64,000 nucleotides of DNA, from positions 62,001-126,000 of the forward strand of contig NZ_FCOA02000009.1 in the NCBI RefSeq assembly GCF_001544875.2, in the 5' to 3' direction. Origin of the DNA: Caballeronia hypogeia (lineage in GTDB: Bacteria; Pseudomonadota; Gammaproteobacteria; Burkholderiales; Burkholderiaceae). The notes beneath the pieces were generated by a model. It saw only the letters and a list, made by a program, of their open reading frames with translations, ran no database searches and was not told the origin of the DNA. A program made the translations under genes and the position numbers. Of this stretch, positions 1-7,707 are shown piece after piece; positions within the stretch are counted from its first letter, which is position 1, and each line of letters begins with the position of its first letter.

Positions 1-108
1 GGTCAACAAGAAAGGTCACCGGGGCAACCGCAACAAGGTCAGCAGACCGGCCAGCGGCAGCAGAATCAGCCGCTGCCGCAGCATCAGGGCGGTCAGCGTC
101 AGCCTTGA
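1..108 (+). CDS. C-terminal tail of a Gln/Pro/Gly-rich protein (partial)
   Basis: An open frame enters from the left edge and ends at a TGA at 106-108. The 35 visible residues are almost only Gln, Pro, Gly, Arg and Ser, with a repeated PQQ/GQQ flavour. This looks like a disordered tail of a larger protein. The function cannot be told from this piece. The downstream gene is convergent and the two are separated by a GC-rich hairpin. Confidence 0.5.
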   Translation, partial: GQQERSPGQPQQGQQTGQRQQNQPLPQHQGGQRQP

Positions 109-134
109 TTTCTTGGAGAAGTGGCAGGAAGCAA

Positions 135-167
135 CGCGCGCGGCGCCGCTCAGGCGGGCCGCGCGCG
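135..167. terminator. GC-rich hairpin between convergent genes
   Basis: CGCGCGCGGC (135-144) pairs perfectly with GCCGCGCGCG (158-167), with a further GCCGC/GCGG pairing inside the loop. It lies between the convergent ends of the Gln-rich protein gene and the DUF3175 gene. There is no T tract on either side, so termination is only an inference from position. Confidence 0.3.
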
Positions 168-187
168 GTCGCATGAGCCGCATGCGT

Positions 188-577
188 TCAGGGCTTGCGT
201 CCGAACGCTTCGCGCAAGCGCTTTTTTGCGCGCTCCAGCGTGCTTTTGCGTGACTTCGGCAGATTGCGACCCGCGCGATTGATATAGAAGTTCAGCATCG
301 ACATGGCCGACTGAAACGGCGAGCCTTTGCGGCGTTTGCTGTGCGTCGATGAACGTTTGAGCGAATCGGCAATCTCCTGCGCATTGCCGGTCTTGAAGAT
401 ATCGCGCTCGATATCCATCGCGTCGCTGGTCTCCATCACGTGATGCGACCAGCGCTTCGTCGATCGCTCCGGTTTCTTGCGGCTGCTCGCGAGCGAATGC
501 CGCTGCCGTGTGCTGTGGCGCTTGCTGCTGCTCGTCTTGCGTGTGGCGGTCTGCGTAGTCTTGCGGGTGGCTGTCAT
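188..577 (-). CDS. DUF3175 domain protein
   Basis: This 129-residue protein has a Lys/Arg/Ser/Thr-rich disordered N-terminus (about 1-40), then the DUF3175 core. The core begins RWSHHVMETSDAMD (about 42-55) and contains SAMSMLNFYINRAGRNL (about 88-104) and a basic C-terminal helix. The ATG at 577 has a good Shine-Dalgarno (GAGGAAGAGG) that overlaps the intended end of the upstream udgX gene. The two are therefore probably one transcript. The family has no established function. The strong positive charge suggests nucleic-acid contact, which is inference only. Confidence 0.85.
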   Translation of the reverse strand: MTATRKTTQTATRKTSSSKRHSTRQRHSLASSRKKPERSTKRWSHHVMETSDAMDIERDIFKTGNAQEIADSLKRSSTHSKRRKGSPFQSAMSMLNFYINRAGRNLPKSRKSTLERAKKRLREAFGRKP

Positions 578-590
578 ACCTCTTCCTCAA

Positions 591-1208
591 CTAACCTTGC
601 GATGACGCGTGACGAGCCGATGCGCCTCGCGCAAGGCCTCGACGATCGCCTGATAAGCGCGTTCGCGGGTCTCGACGTCGGGCGCGCAACGCGAACGAAG
701 GGCGGTAGGTCGCGACCACCACCTGTCCCTCGTGTTCGATCGCATTTCCCATCGAGGCCTGCAAAGTCGCCTTCGAATCCTGCAGCACGGACCTGAGCGC
801 GGTTGAACCGAGCGCGACGATCACCTTGGGCGCGATCTCGCCGGTCTCGCGCTCCAGCCAGTAGTGGCACGCGTTGACCTCGCGTTGCGCGGGCGTCTTG
901 TGAACGCGCCGCTTGCCGCGCGGCTCCCACTTGAAATGCTTGACCGCGTTGGTTACATACACTTCCTTGCGCGCGACCCCCGCCTCTGCGAGCGCGCGGT
1001 CGAGCATCGCGCCGGCCGGGCCGACGAAAGGCAGGCCCTGCAAGTCCTCCTGATCGCCCGGCTGCTCGCCGACGATCATCAGCGGCGCATGACGCGGACC
1101 TTTGCCCGGCACCGCTTGCGTCGCCTGCTCCCAGAGCGCGCAGCGCCGGCATTCATCGAGCGACCCGGGCGTCTGCTGCGGCTCGACGCCTGCTTGCTTC
1201 GTCGCCAT
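591..1208 (-). CDS. udgX: UdgX-type uracil-DNA glycosylase, C-terminus frameshifted
   Basis: A family-4-like uracil-DNA glycosylase of the UdgX class, which binds uracil in DNA covalently. Visible features are CRRC (20-23), the water-activating loop GEQPGDQED (47-55), and the UdgX hallmark R-loop KRRVHKTP (99-106), whose His103 corresponds to the covalent-link histidine. Two things are odd. The usual HPS motif reads YRPS (Arg169). After Ala176 the reading frame becomes Arg-rich and unlike the family. A two-base shift near 681-688, in a GC repeat, restores a normal tail (APDVETRERAYQAIVEALRE) ending at a TGA at 587-589. It is either a real degrading gene or a sequencing indel. It is probably cotranscribed with the DUF3175 gene. 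Confidence 0.85.
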   Translation of the reverse strand: MATKQAGVEPQQTPGSLDECRRCALWEQATQAVPGKGPRHAPLMIVGEQPGDQEDLQGLPFVGPAGAMLDRALAEAGVARKEVYVTNAVKHFKWEPRGKRRVHKTPAQREVNACHYWLERETGEIAPKVIVALGSTALRSVLQDSKATLQASMGNAIEHEGQVVVATYRPSFALRARRRDPRTRLSGDRRGLARGASARHASSQG

Positions 1209-1217
1209 GTACGCGCC

Positions 1218-2783
1218 TCACTCGCTGGCGATGCGCCGCGCGTCGTCGAGCGTGAGCGGTTCGCGCATCGCTTCGGCGAGACGGCACACGGCGGCGTCGT
1301 GCTCGCAGGCGACCACCGCGCCCACGCGGCCATCCTCGATCAGATACGCGATGAAATGCTGTGCATCGAGATCGCCATCGATCTCGATGCTGTCGGGTTC
1401 GTCGACATGGCCGAGATAGTCGAAAGTCTTTTCGTAGTGATAGGTCCAGAAATAAGGCACGCCCACGTACTCGCGCGCGCTGCCCGCCATGTTGAACGCG
1501 GCCACTCGCCCATGCTGCTGCGCGACGCGCCAGTGCTCGATACGCACTTCGTCATTCGAGCGCGGCAGCGCGAAGCGCGCGATATCGCCTGCGGCATAGA
1601 GCGCGGGCGCGGCGCGCATGTTCCGGTCGACGGAAAGGCTTTTATCGTCCTGTAGCGTCACGCCGGAAATGAACGAGGTCGCCGGCGTAACGCCGGTTCC
1701 CGCGATCACCACGTCGGCTTCGAGCTTTTCGCCTGAATCGAGAATCACCTCGCTCACCGCGTTGCCGCCTCTGAACGCGCTGACGCGCGCATTCATATGA
1801 AAACTGACGCCGTTCCTTTCGTGCAGCCTCTTGAACATTTCACCGATGCGTTCGCCGAACTGCTTCGCGAACGGCACCTTGCCGGGCGCCACGACGGTCA
1901 CGTCGATTTCGCGCTTTCGCAGGCAAGAAGCCACTTCGAGCCCGATGAAACTCGCGCCGACGATCACCGCGCGCTTGCGTCCTTCGAGCGATGCGAGAAT
2001 GGCGCGCGCATCATCACGCGTGCGCAGCAGATGGACGTGCTTGAGATTCGCGCCTGGCACATTCAGCGGTTTCGGCGCGCCGCCGGTGCAAACGAGCGCG
2101 GCCTCATAGTCGATCTTCCGCGCATCGGCGAGTTCGGCGTGCCGGTTCGCGGCATCGAGGCGCACGACGTTCGATTCAGTACGTTCTATGTCGTACTTCT
2201 CGAAGAAATCCGCATCGAGCAAGGACGGAACGTCATCGGGCGGCATGTCGCCCGCGAGCGCGAATTTGCTGAGCGAGGTGCGATCGTAGGGCTCGCGTGC
2301 ATCTTCGCCCGCAAGCACGATGCGGCCCGTGAAGCCCGCTTCGCGCAACGCCGAGCATGCCGCCGCCCCCGCCGCGCCCGCGCCAACGATAAGCATGGTG
2401 CGGTGCGTGTCGTATGGCTGATTGCGCGGCTCGCCACTGTCGACTGGCGGCAGCGACACATACACATCGCCGTCCTTGATCGTCGCTTCATAGCGCGTCA
2501 GCGCCTTCAGCGGAGGCGGTTCGACGAGACTGCCGTCGCGCAGCTCGAACGTGCCCTTGTGCCAGGGACACACGATGCGTCCGTTGCAGATCGCGCCTTC
2601 GTCGAGGGGACCGCCCGCGTGAGGACATTTGGCGGAGTAGGCGCGCACGGCATCGCCGTCGCGCACGAGCAGTATCGGTGTTTCCTTGGCGTCGCGCTCA
2701 GCGCCTTTGATGCACACGCGCTTGCCGCGCGCCGCGGAGAGATCCGCTAAGCGCGCGACTTTATGCTGGGTGGGGGACATCAC
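1218..2783 (-). CDS. Rieske [2Fe-2S]/FAD-dependent NAD(P)H oxidoreductase (AIFM3-like)
   Basis: A 521-residue fusion. An N-terminal Rieske ferredoxin domain (about 9-112) has ligands Cys53, His55, Cys72 and His75 in CPH...CPWH. It is followed by a pyridine-nucleotide-disulfide-type flavoprotein with an FAD fold GAGAAGAAAC (about 133) and an NAD fold around VIVGASFIGLEVAS. Next comes the CAAGDIA-type FAD-binding segment (here YAAGDIARF) and a C-terminal reductase domain. Such proteins pass electrons from NAD(P)H through FAD to a Rieske centre. The partner is unknown. The gene lies 85 bp downstream of ehuA on the same strand, so it could be read with the ectoine importer, and ends 9 bp before udgX. 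Two tandem ATGs (2783, 2780) are possible starts. Confidence 0.85.
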   Translation of the reverse strand: MMSPTQHKVARLADLSAARGKRVCIKGAERDAKETPILLVRDGDAVRAYSAKCPHAGGPLDEGAICNGRIVCPWHKGTFELRDGSLVEPPPLKALTRYEATIKDGDVYVSLPPVDSGEPRNQPYDTHRTMLIVGAGAAGAAACSALREAGFTGRIVLAGEDAREPYDRTSLSKFALAGDMPPDDVPSLLDADFFEKYDIERTESNVVRLDAANRHAELADARKIDYEAALVCTGGAPKPLNVPGANLKHVHLLRTRDDARAILASLEGRKRAVIVGASFIGLEVASCLRKREIDVTVVAPGKVPFAKQFGERIGEMFKRLHERNGVSFHMNARVSAFRGGNAVSEVILDSGEKLEADVVIAGTGVTPATSFISGVTLQDDKSLSVDRNMRAAPALYAAGDIARFALPRSNDEVRIEHWRVAQQHGRVAAFNMAGSAREYVGVPYFWTYHYEKTFDYLGHVDEPDSIEIDGDLDAQHFIAYLIEDGRVGAVVACEHDAAVCRLAEAMREPLTLDDARRIASE

Positions 2784-2868
2784 ACTCTCCGGAGGCTATT
2801 GCTCATTGCACGAAAGCCATACGGAAAGCGCGAAGCAATAAGCGGACCGCGTAAGCGCGCTGCTTTTA

Positions 2869-3693
2869 TCAGAGCGCTTCAGTCACCGCGCGCAGGAACT
2901 GCCGCGTGCGCTCATGCTGCGGCGCGGTGAAGAACTGCTGCGGCGGCGCCTGCTCGATGATCTTGCCTTGCGAGAAGAAGCACACGCGATCGGCGAAGTC
3001 CTTCGCGAAGCCCATCTGGTGCGTGACCATCAGCATGGTCAGATTGTGCTCAGCGCCGAGGCGGCGAATCACGTTGAGCACTTCGCCGCAGAGTTCGGGA
3101 TCGAGCGCGGAGGTCACTTCGTCGAACAGCATGATCTTCGGACGCATCGCGAGCGCGCGCGCGATTGCCACACGCTGCTGCTGCCCGCCTGACAACTGCG
3201 ACGGATAGTGCTCGCACTTCTCCGCGAGGCCGACCATCGACAGCAACTCGCGCGCGCGCTCCGTCGCTTCCTTCTTCGACAGGCCGAGCACGCTCATCGG
3301 CGCTTCGATCGTGTTGGCGAGCGCGGTCATGTGCGGAAACAGATTGAAGCTCTGAAACACCATGCCGATCTTGCTGCGCACCTGCCGCACATGGCGTGGC
3401 GACGCAGGCACGAGCTTGCCGCCGCGCATTTCGTGCGTGAGCGGCTCGCCATCCACTTCGATGACGCCATCGGTCAGCGGGTCGAGCGTCATCAGCACGC
3501 GCAGAAGGGTGGACTTGCCCGAGCCGCTCGGCCCGATGATCGCCACTTTTTCGTTGGGCGCGACATCGAGATCGAGGCCGTCGAGCACGGTGAGCGCGCC
3601 ATAGCGCTTGGTGACGTTGCGAAAGCGCACCATTGGCGCGTTCGCGCGCGCATCGGCGGCCGCGCCGAGCGCGGGGTCGAGATCCCGTTTCAT
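2869..3693 (-). CDS. ehuA: Ectoine/hydroxyectoine ABC transporter, ATP-binding protein EhuA
   Basis: A 274-residue polar-amino-acid-type ABC ATPase. It has Walker A GPSGSGKST (54-62), Q-loop VFQSFNLFPHMT, signature LSGGQQQR, Walker B IMLFDEVTSALD and the H-loop in MVTHQMGF. The ATG at 3693 is preceded by AGGAG and follows the upstream permease gene by 26 bp. The frame stays open further upstream into that permease gene, but that part lacks ABC features. Substrate assignment comes from context: two permeases, a binding protein and the divergent enuR-eut genes. By sequence alone it could serve any polar amino acid. Confidence 0.88.
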   Translation of the reverse strand: MKRDLDPALGAAADARANAPMVRFRNVTKRYGALTVLDGLDLDVAPNEKVAIIGPSGSGKSTLLRVLMTLDPLTDGVIEVDGEPLTHEMRGGKLVPASPRHVRQVRSKIGMVFQSFNLFPHMTALANTIEAPMSVLGLSKKEATERARELLSMVGLAEKCEHYPSQLSGGQQQRVAIARALAMRPKIMLFDEVTSALDPELCGEVLNVIRRLGAEHNLTMLMVTHQMGFAKDFADRVCFFSQGKIIEQAPPQQFFTAPQHERTRQFLRAVTEAL

Positions 3694-3719
3694 CTGCTGC
3701 TCCTGAAGGTGTGTGCTGG

Positions 3720-4388
3720 TCACGGCAGCCTCACGCGTCGTTCGAGATGACGCACGCCCGATGCGAACGTCACGCTGATGATGAGAAAGAAGATCCCGGT
3801 CATCGTGATCGGCTCGAGATAGCGAAACGTTTCGGAGCCGATGTTCTTCGCCTGCTGCATCAGTTCGACGACGGTGATCGCGGAGAGCACCGGCGTGTCC
3901 TTGAACATCGCGACGAGGTAATTGCCGAGCGCGGGAATCACCGGTCGAATCGCCTGCGGCAGAATCACGCCGGTATAGGTGCGCCACGGATTGAGCGACA
4001 GCGCGCACGACGCTTCCCACTGCCCGCGCGCAACGCCGTTCAGACCGGCGCGATACACCTCCGACACATAGCACGCATAGTGCACCGCGATGCCCAGCGT
4101 GCCCGCGGTCAATGCCGACATCGTGAAGCCATAAAGCGGCGCGACATAGAACAGCACATAGACCTGAATCAGCAGCGGCGTGCTGCGGATGAACTCGACG
4201 AAGAACGCGGTGGTCTTCGCGAGCGGCGCGAAATCGCTGCGCCGCATGATTGCGAGCACAAGGCCGAGCACGAGCGCGATGGCGAAGCCGACGAGCGTGA
4301 TGCCGATGGTATAGGTCGCCGCGCGCGCGAGCTCGGGCAGGATATGCAGCGCGTATTTGACATCGAAGAGCTGACCCAGCGTCGTCAT
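3720..4388 (-). CDS. ehuD: Ectoine/hydroxyectoine ABC transporter permease EhuD
   Basis: A 222-residue inner-membrane permease of the HisM/GlnP type with several hydrophobic segments. It carries the cytoplasmic EAA-like loop around SEVYRAGLNGVARGQWEA, which contacts the ATPase. Its start overlaps the end of the upstream permease gene by 4 bp (ATGA at 4385-4388), so translation is probably coupled. The EhuC/EhuD naming follows gene order and is less certain than the family. Confidence 0.85.
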   Translation of the reverse strand: MTTLGQLFDVKYALHILPELARAATYTIGITLVGFAIALVLGLVLAIMRRSDFAPLAKTTAFFVEFIRSTPLLIQVYVLFYVAPLYGFTMSALTAGTLGIAVHYACYVSEVYRAGLNGVARGQWEASCALSLNPWRTYTGVILPQAIRPVIPALGNYLVAMFKDTPVLSAITVVELMQQAKNIGSETFRYLEPITMTGIFFLIISVTFASGVRHLERRVRLP

Positions 4389-5074
4389 GATGCTGCCCTC
4401 GGAATGGTGCGGGTGCGACGAATCGCGACATGGCTGTTCACGCGCCGCTCGAACATGCGCATCACCGCGACGATGACCTGTGCGAGCACGAAGTAGATGA
4501 GCAGCGTGAGCCCGAAGATTTCAGCGGTCTTGAAGGTCGCTTCGTCGAGCTGGCGCGCGCGGAACGTAAGATCCGACAGCGTGATCAGCGAGACGAGCGA
4601 AGTGCCCTTCAGCAACTCGATCATCAGGTTGGTCGCGGGCGGCAGCGCGTTGATCATCGCCTGTGGCAGCACGATGCGGCGCAGCCGCGCGGCAGCCGGC
4701 ATGTTCAGCGCGAGCGCCGCTTCGTACTGACCACCCGGCACCGAGCGCAGCGCGCCGCGCAGAATCTCGGAACCGTACGCGCCGTAGTGCAGCCCCAATC
4801 CGACGAACGCCACCGTAAAGGGCGTCAGTTGCAGATTGAACGGCGGCAGCGGCAGCACGAAGAAGAGCCAGAAGAGCTGCACCAGCAACGAGGTGCCGCG
4901 AAACACCTCGACATACACGTTGCCGATCCAGCGCACGATCCGGTAGGGCGCTGCGCGCAACGCCGTCGCGACCCCCGCCATGACGATCGCGAGCAGAATG
5001 CTGACGACCGCGATCTGGATCGTGACGAGCGTGCCCTTCATCATCAGGGGCATAAGCTCATGGAGGTCACTCAT
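4385..5074 (-). CDS. ehuC: Ectoine/hydroxyectoine ABC transporter permease EhuC
   Basis: A 229-residue polar amino acid ABC permease with hydrophobic segments near residues 15-40, 55-75 and 180-205. Its EAA loop reads SEILRGALRSVPGGQYEAA. It forms the membrane channel with the downstream permease. It lies 50 bp downstream of ehuB and is coupled to ehuD by a 4-bp overlap. The typical EAA loop and the two-permease arrangement match the Ehu importer described in Sinorhizobium. Confidence 0.85.
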   Translation of the reverse strand: MSDLHELMPLMMKGTLVTIQIAVVSILLAIVMAGVATALRAAPYRIVRWIGNVYVEVFRGTSLLVQLFWLFFVLPLPPFNLQLTPFTVAFVGLGLHYGAYGSEILRGALRSVPGGQYEAALALNMPAAARLRRIVLPQAMINALPPATNLMIELLKGTSLVSLITLSDLTFRARQLDEATFKTAEIFGLTLLIYFVLAQVIVAVMRMFERRVNSHVAIRRTRTIPRAAS

Positions 5075-5124
5075 GACGGTTCCTCGAAAATGAACGAACG
5101 CTGCGCGTCGCTATACGGAAGTGC

Positions 5125-5979
5125 TTAACCGGCGCAAAGCTCCGGCGCCTTCTTGGTGGTCAGATTGGACTTGTCGAAGCCGAACGGCGCAACGGTCTTC
5201 AGATGATCGTCGGTGCCGAGCCACTGATGCAGTTCCTTGTTCACGGCATCGCGCAGATCGGTGTCCTCCGGACGGAACGCGAGCGCGCCATAGCCGGTGT
5301 GTTTCGGGTCGTCGTTGAACTGCTTGATCGCCTCGACCTGCGGGCCGCCCTTTTCGGCGAGACCCTTCATCGTCAGCGCGGTGCCCACGGCCGCATCGGC
5401 GCGGCGCGCGCGCACGGCCTGCAGTTGCGCGGTGGTGTCCGGAACCTGAAGAATCTGGTCGTCCTTGATGCCCGCCGCGCGCGCATAGCCCAGTTCGGCC
5501 GTACCTGCCATCACAGCAAGTTTCGTGTCCGCTTGTTTCGCGACATCGGCATAGCTGTGCAGGTTCTTCGGGTTGCCCTTCATCGTGAGCAGCGTGTCGG
5601 GGATCTGATATTGCGGATCGGCGAACGCGACCTGCTTGCAACGCTCGGGCGTGATATACATGCCCGCTGCGATCACGTCGAAACGGCCTGCCTTGAGGCC
5701 CGGAATCAATGCGCCCCATTCGGTCAGCACGGCATCGACCTTCTTCACGCCGAGCTTGGCGAATACCTTCTTCGCGATCTCGGGCGATTCGCCGGTCACG
5801 GTGCCATCTGGCGTCGTGTACGCGAAAGGCGTTTCGTTCGCATAGCCGATGCGCACCTCGCCGGTGCGCTGAATGCGCTGCAAGGTGGTTTCCGCGCTCG
5901 CGCTCGTGGCACAGGCGGCAAGGCTCGCCGCCGCGACGCACGCCGCTGCCAGCATGCCAGACAGTCGCTTCGTGTTCAT
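5125..5979 (-). CDS. ehuB: Ectoine/hydroxyectoine-binding protein EhuB
   Basis: A 284-residue family-3 solute-binding protein. The N-terminus is a clear export signal: MNTKRLSGMLAAAC followed by a hydrophobic stretch. It offers both a lipobox-like LAAC and an Ala-X-Ala signal peptidase I site (ASA-ET), so whether it is lipid-anchored or free in the periplasm is open. The mature protein has the family features (RTGEVRIGYANETPFAYTTP, LIPGLKAGRFDVIAAGMYIT). The ATG at 5979 was chosen because it begins exactly at the signal peptide. The frame upstream of it has no such feature. It is first in the ehuB-C-D-A operon and divergent from enuR, with the proposed EnuR site between them. Confidence 0.87.
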   Translation of the reverse strand: MNTKRLSGMLAAACVAAASLAACATSASAETTLQRIQRTGEVRIGYANETPFAYTTPDGTVTGESPEIAKKVFAKLGVKKVDAVLTEWGALIPGLKAGRFDVIAAGMYITPERCKQVAFADPQYQIPDTLLTMKGNPKNLHSYADVAKQADTKLAVMAGTAELGYARAAGIKDDQILQVPDTTAQLQAVRARRADAAVGTALTMKGLAEKGGPQVEAIKQFNDDPKHTGYGALAFRPEDTDLRDAVNKELHQWLGTDDHLKTVAPFGFDKSNLTTKKAPELCAG

Positions 5980-6136
5980 ATCGTTCCCGTAGTGATGGTT
6001 CTTCAAGCGTGGTCGAGTGAGGGCAATCCCGTGGCCGCGACGTATGCGAGATACCGAGAAACCCTTACTCCACAGGGCTTTGAAACGCCTCGGCGTGCAG
6101 CCACGAACGCAGAATACAAAGCCATATATTTGTTCC

Positions 6137-6153
6137 GATTGCTCTAGGACAAT
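6137..6153. promoter_or_regulatory. Candidate EnuR operator between ehuB and enuR
   Basis: The 17-mer GATTGCTCTAGGACAAT matches 15 of 17 bases with GATTGAACTAGGACAAT in front of eutB (7625-7641). I saw no other copy in the locus. It lies 66 bp before the enuR start and 158 bp before ehuB, in the divergent promoter region 5980-6218. MocR regulators usually bind repeated elements near their own promoters, so EnuR is the natural candidate. Binding itself is inferred. Confidence 0.5.
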
Positions 6154-6218
6154 TATTTTCGGGCGCTCTTTTGCGCCACTATTGCGCATGGAACTCAAGG
6201 CATGCGAGGAGTGGGCAA

Positions 6219-7616
6219 GTGAACGAACGATGGCGCGACGCCGTGCGCACGGTGCAGGGCGTGCAGTCCAAGTACAAGCGGCTCGTCAAGGCGATGGCCG
6301 CCGACATAGAGAGCGGCGCGCTCGCGTCGGGCGAACGTTTGCCGCCGCAGCGCGAAGTGGCGGCGGACCTCGCGATCAGCGTGCAGACCGTGACCAACGC
6401 GTACAAGGAACTGGAGAGGCAAGGGCTGATCCGCTGCGAAGTGGGGCGCGGCAGTTTCGTCTCGGCGCGTGTGACGGAGACGATGTCGAACTACATGCTC
6501 GATACCGCCGAGCGCTCGGTGGTCGATTTCTCCATCGCGCGCATCGTTCATACGCCCGAACATGATGCGATGTGGCGCAAGGTATGCGCGACGCTTTCGA
6601 CCATCGACGATCAGCCGTGGATACGCGCGTTTCGCCCGATCGCGGGCTTCGACAGCCATCGGCAAGCGGGCGTCGAATGGCTCGCGTCGCTCAACATGCC
6701 CGCGAAGGTGGAGACGCTGCTGGTCACGAATGGCGTCGCGCACAGCATCTTTCTTGCGCTCGCGTGCATCGTCGGTCCGGGCGACACGGTGCTGTGCGAG
6801 AGCCTCACGGATCATGGTGTGATCGGTTCGGCGAACGTGCTTGGGTTTACGCTCAAAGGTCTGGAGATAGACGAGCACGGCATCCGTCCCGAGCACTTCG
6901 AAGAGGTGTGCGACAGCGAGCGCGTGAGCGCGCTGGTCTGCACGCCGACGCTCAACAATCCGACCGTCGCGCTCATGCCCGATTCGCGCCGCCGCGCGAT
7001 TGCGCGCATCGCCGAGCGCTATGGCGTCTATGTGATCGAAGACGATGTCTATGGCGCGCTGCCCGCGAAGACACAGACGCCCATCGCGAGCCTGATTCCC
7101 GAACTCGCGTTCTACTGCACGAGCATGACGAAGTCGGTCTTGAGCGGTCTGCGCACGGGCTTCATGACCGTGCCGCGACGTCTTGCGTTGCGCGCGGAAA
7201 GCGTGTTGCGCGTGAGTTGCTGGATGGCGACATCGCCGATCGCGGAAGTCACTTCGCGCTGGATCATGGACGGCACCGCGCAACGACTCGTGCAGATTCA
7301 GCGCGAGCGGCTCGCGGCGCGTCAGAGCGTGGTGCGCGAAGTGCTCGGCAATTATGTGCTGGGCAGTCATCCGAACGCGCTTTCGGTGTGGCTGCGCGTG
7401 CCCGACGAATGGGAAGCGGAGCGCATCACGCGTGAGTTGCGCAATCGCAATATCGCGGTGACATCGCCTGATCCGTTTCTCGTGCGCGGCGCGGATCGCC
7501 CCAACGCAGTGCGGCTATGCGTAGGCGCGGAAGTAGGCGAGAGCACGTTCCGCTCGGCTATCGAAACGATGCGCGAGGTGTTCGGCCAGTACCCGCATGT
7601 GCACGATTTCAATTAG
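6219..7616 (+). CDS. enuR: MocR/GntR-type regulator of ectoine catabolism EnuR
   Basis: A 465-residue MocR regulator. It has an N-terminal GntR winged helix (about 15-85, with LPPQREVAADLAISVQTVTN) joined to a fold-type-I aminotransferase-like domain. The PLP lysine lies in TSMTKSVLSGLRTG (Lys305). The known EnuR represses ectoine genes and responds to the catabolites N-alpha-acetyl-diaminobutyrate and diaminobutyrate through PLP. The GTG at 6219 was chosen because AGGAG lies 9 bp upstream. An ATG 48 bp earlier would add a 16-residue stretch unlike the family. It is divergent from the ehu operon and 91 bp before eutB. Confidence 0.88.
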   Translation: MNERWRDAVRTVQGVQSKYKRLVKAMAADIESGALASGERLPPQREVAADLAISVQTVTNAYKELERQGLIRCEVGRGSFVSARVTETMSNYMLDTAERSVVDFSIARIVHTPEHDAMWRKVCATLSTIDDQPWIRAFRPIAGFDSHRQAGVEWLASLNMPAKVETLLVTNGVAHSIFLALACIVGPGDTVLCESLTDHGVIGSANVLGFTLKGLEIDEHGIRPEHFEEVCDSERVSALVCTPTLNNPTVALMPDSRRRAIARIAERYGVYVIEDDVYGALPAKTQTPIASLIPELAFYCTSMTKSVLSGLRTGFMTVPRRLALRAESVLRVSCWMATSPIAEVTSRWIMDGTAQRLVQIQRERLAARQSVVREVLGNYVLGSHPNALSVWLRVPDEWEAERITRELRNRNIAVTSPDPFLVRGADRPNAVRLCVGAEVGESTFRSAIETMREVFGQYPHVHDFN

Positions 7617-7624
7617 ATTCGCGC

Positions 7625-7664
7625 GATTGAACTAGGACAATCAAAAACGATTTTTTAGGACATT
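7625..7664. promoter_or_regulatory. Candidate EnuR operator pair before eutB
   Basis: Two direct repeats, TAGGACAAT (7633-7641) and TAGGACATT (7656-7664), lie 23 bp apart in the 91-bp gap between enuR and eutB. The first is embedded in a 17-mer almost identical to the one in front of enuR. The 23-bp spacing, about two helical turns, is what a dimeric MocR protein could span. The gap also suggests that eutBCDE has its own regulated promoter in addition to read-through from enuR. Confidence 0.5.
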
Positions 7665-7707
7665 AGACTGGGTTGCATCGATACACGAACACGCAACGCA
7701 AGCTCTC

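Noticed and set aside
135..167. Small RNA or CRISPR-like repeat at the GC hairpin
   Set aside because: It is a single inverted repeat without array or spacer structure. A terminator between convergent genes is enough.
3694..4431. Possible N-terminal extension of EhuA through the permease gene
   Set aside because: The extra 246 residues are a shifted translation of ehuD. The ATG at 3693 has its own ribosome site.
5980..6198. Longer N-terminus for EhuB
   Set aside because: It would bury the signal peptide inside the protein and cross the divergent promoter region with the proposed EnuR site.
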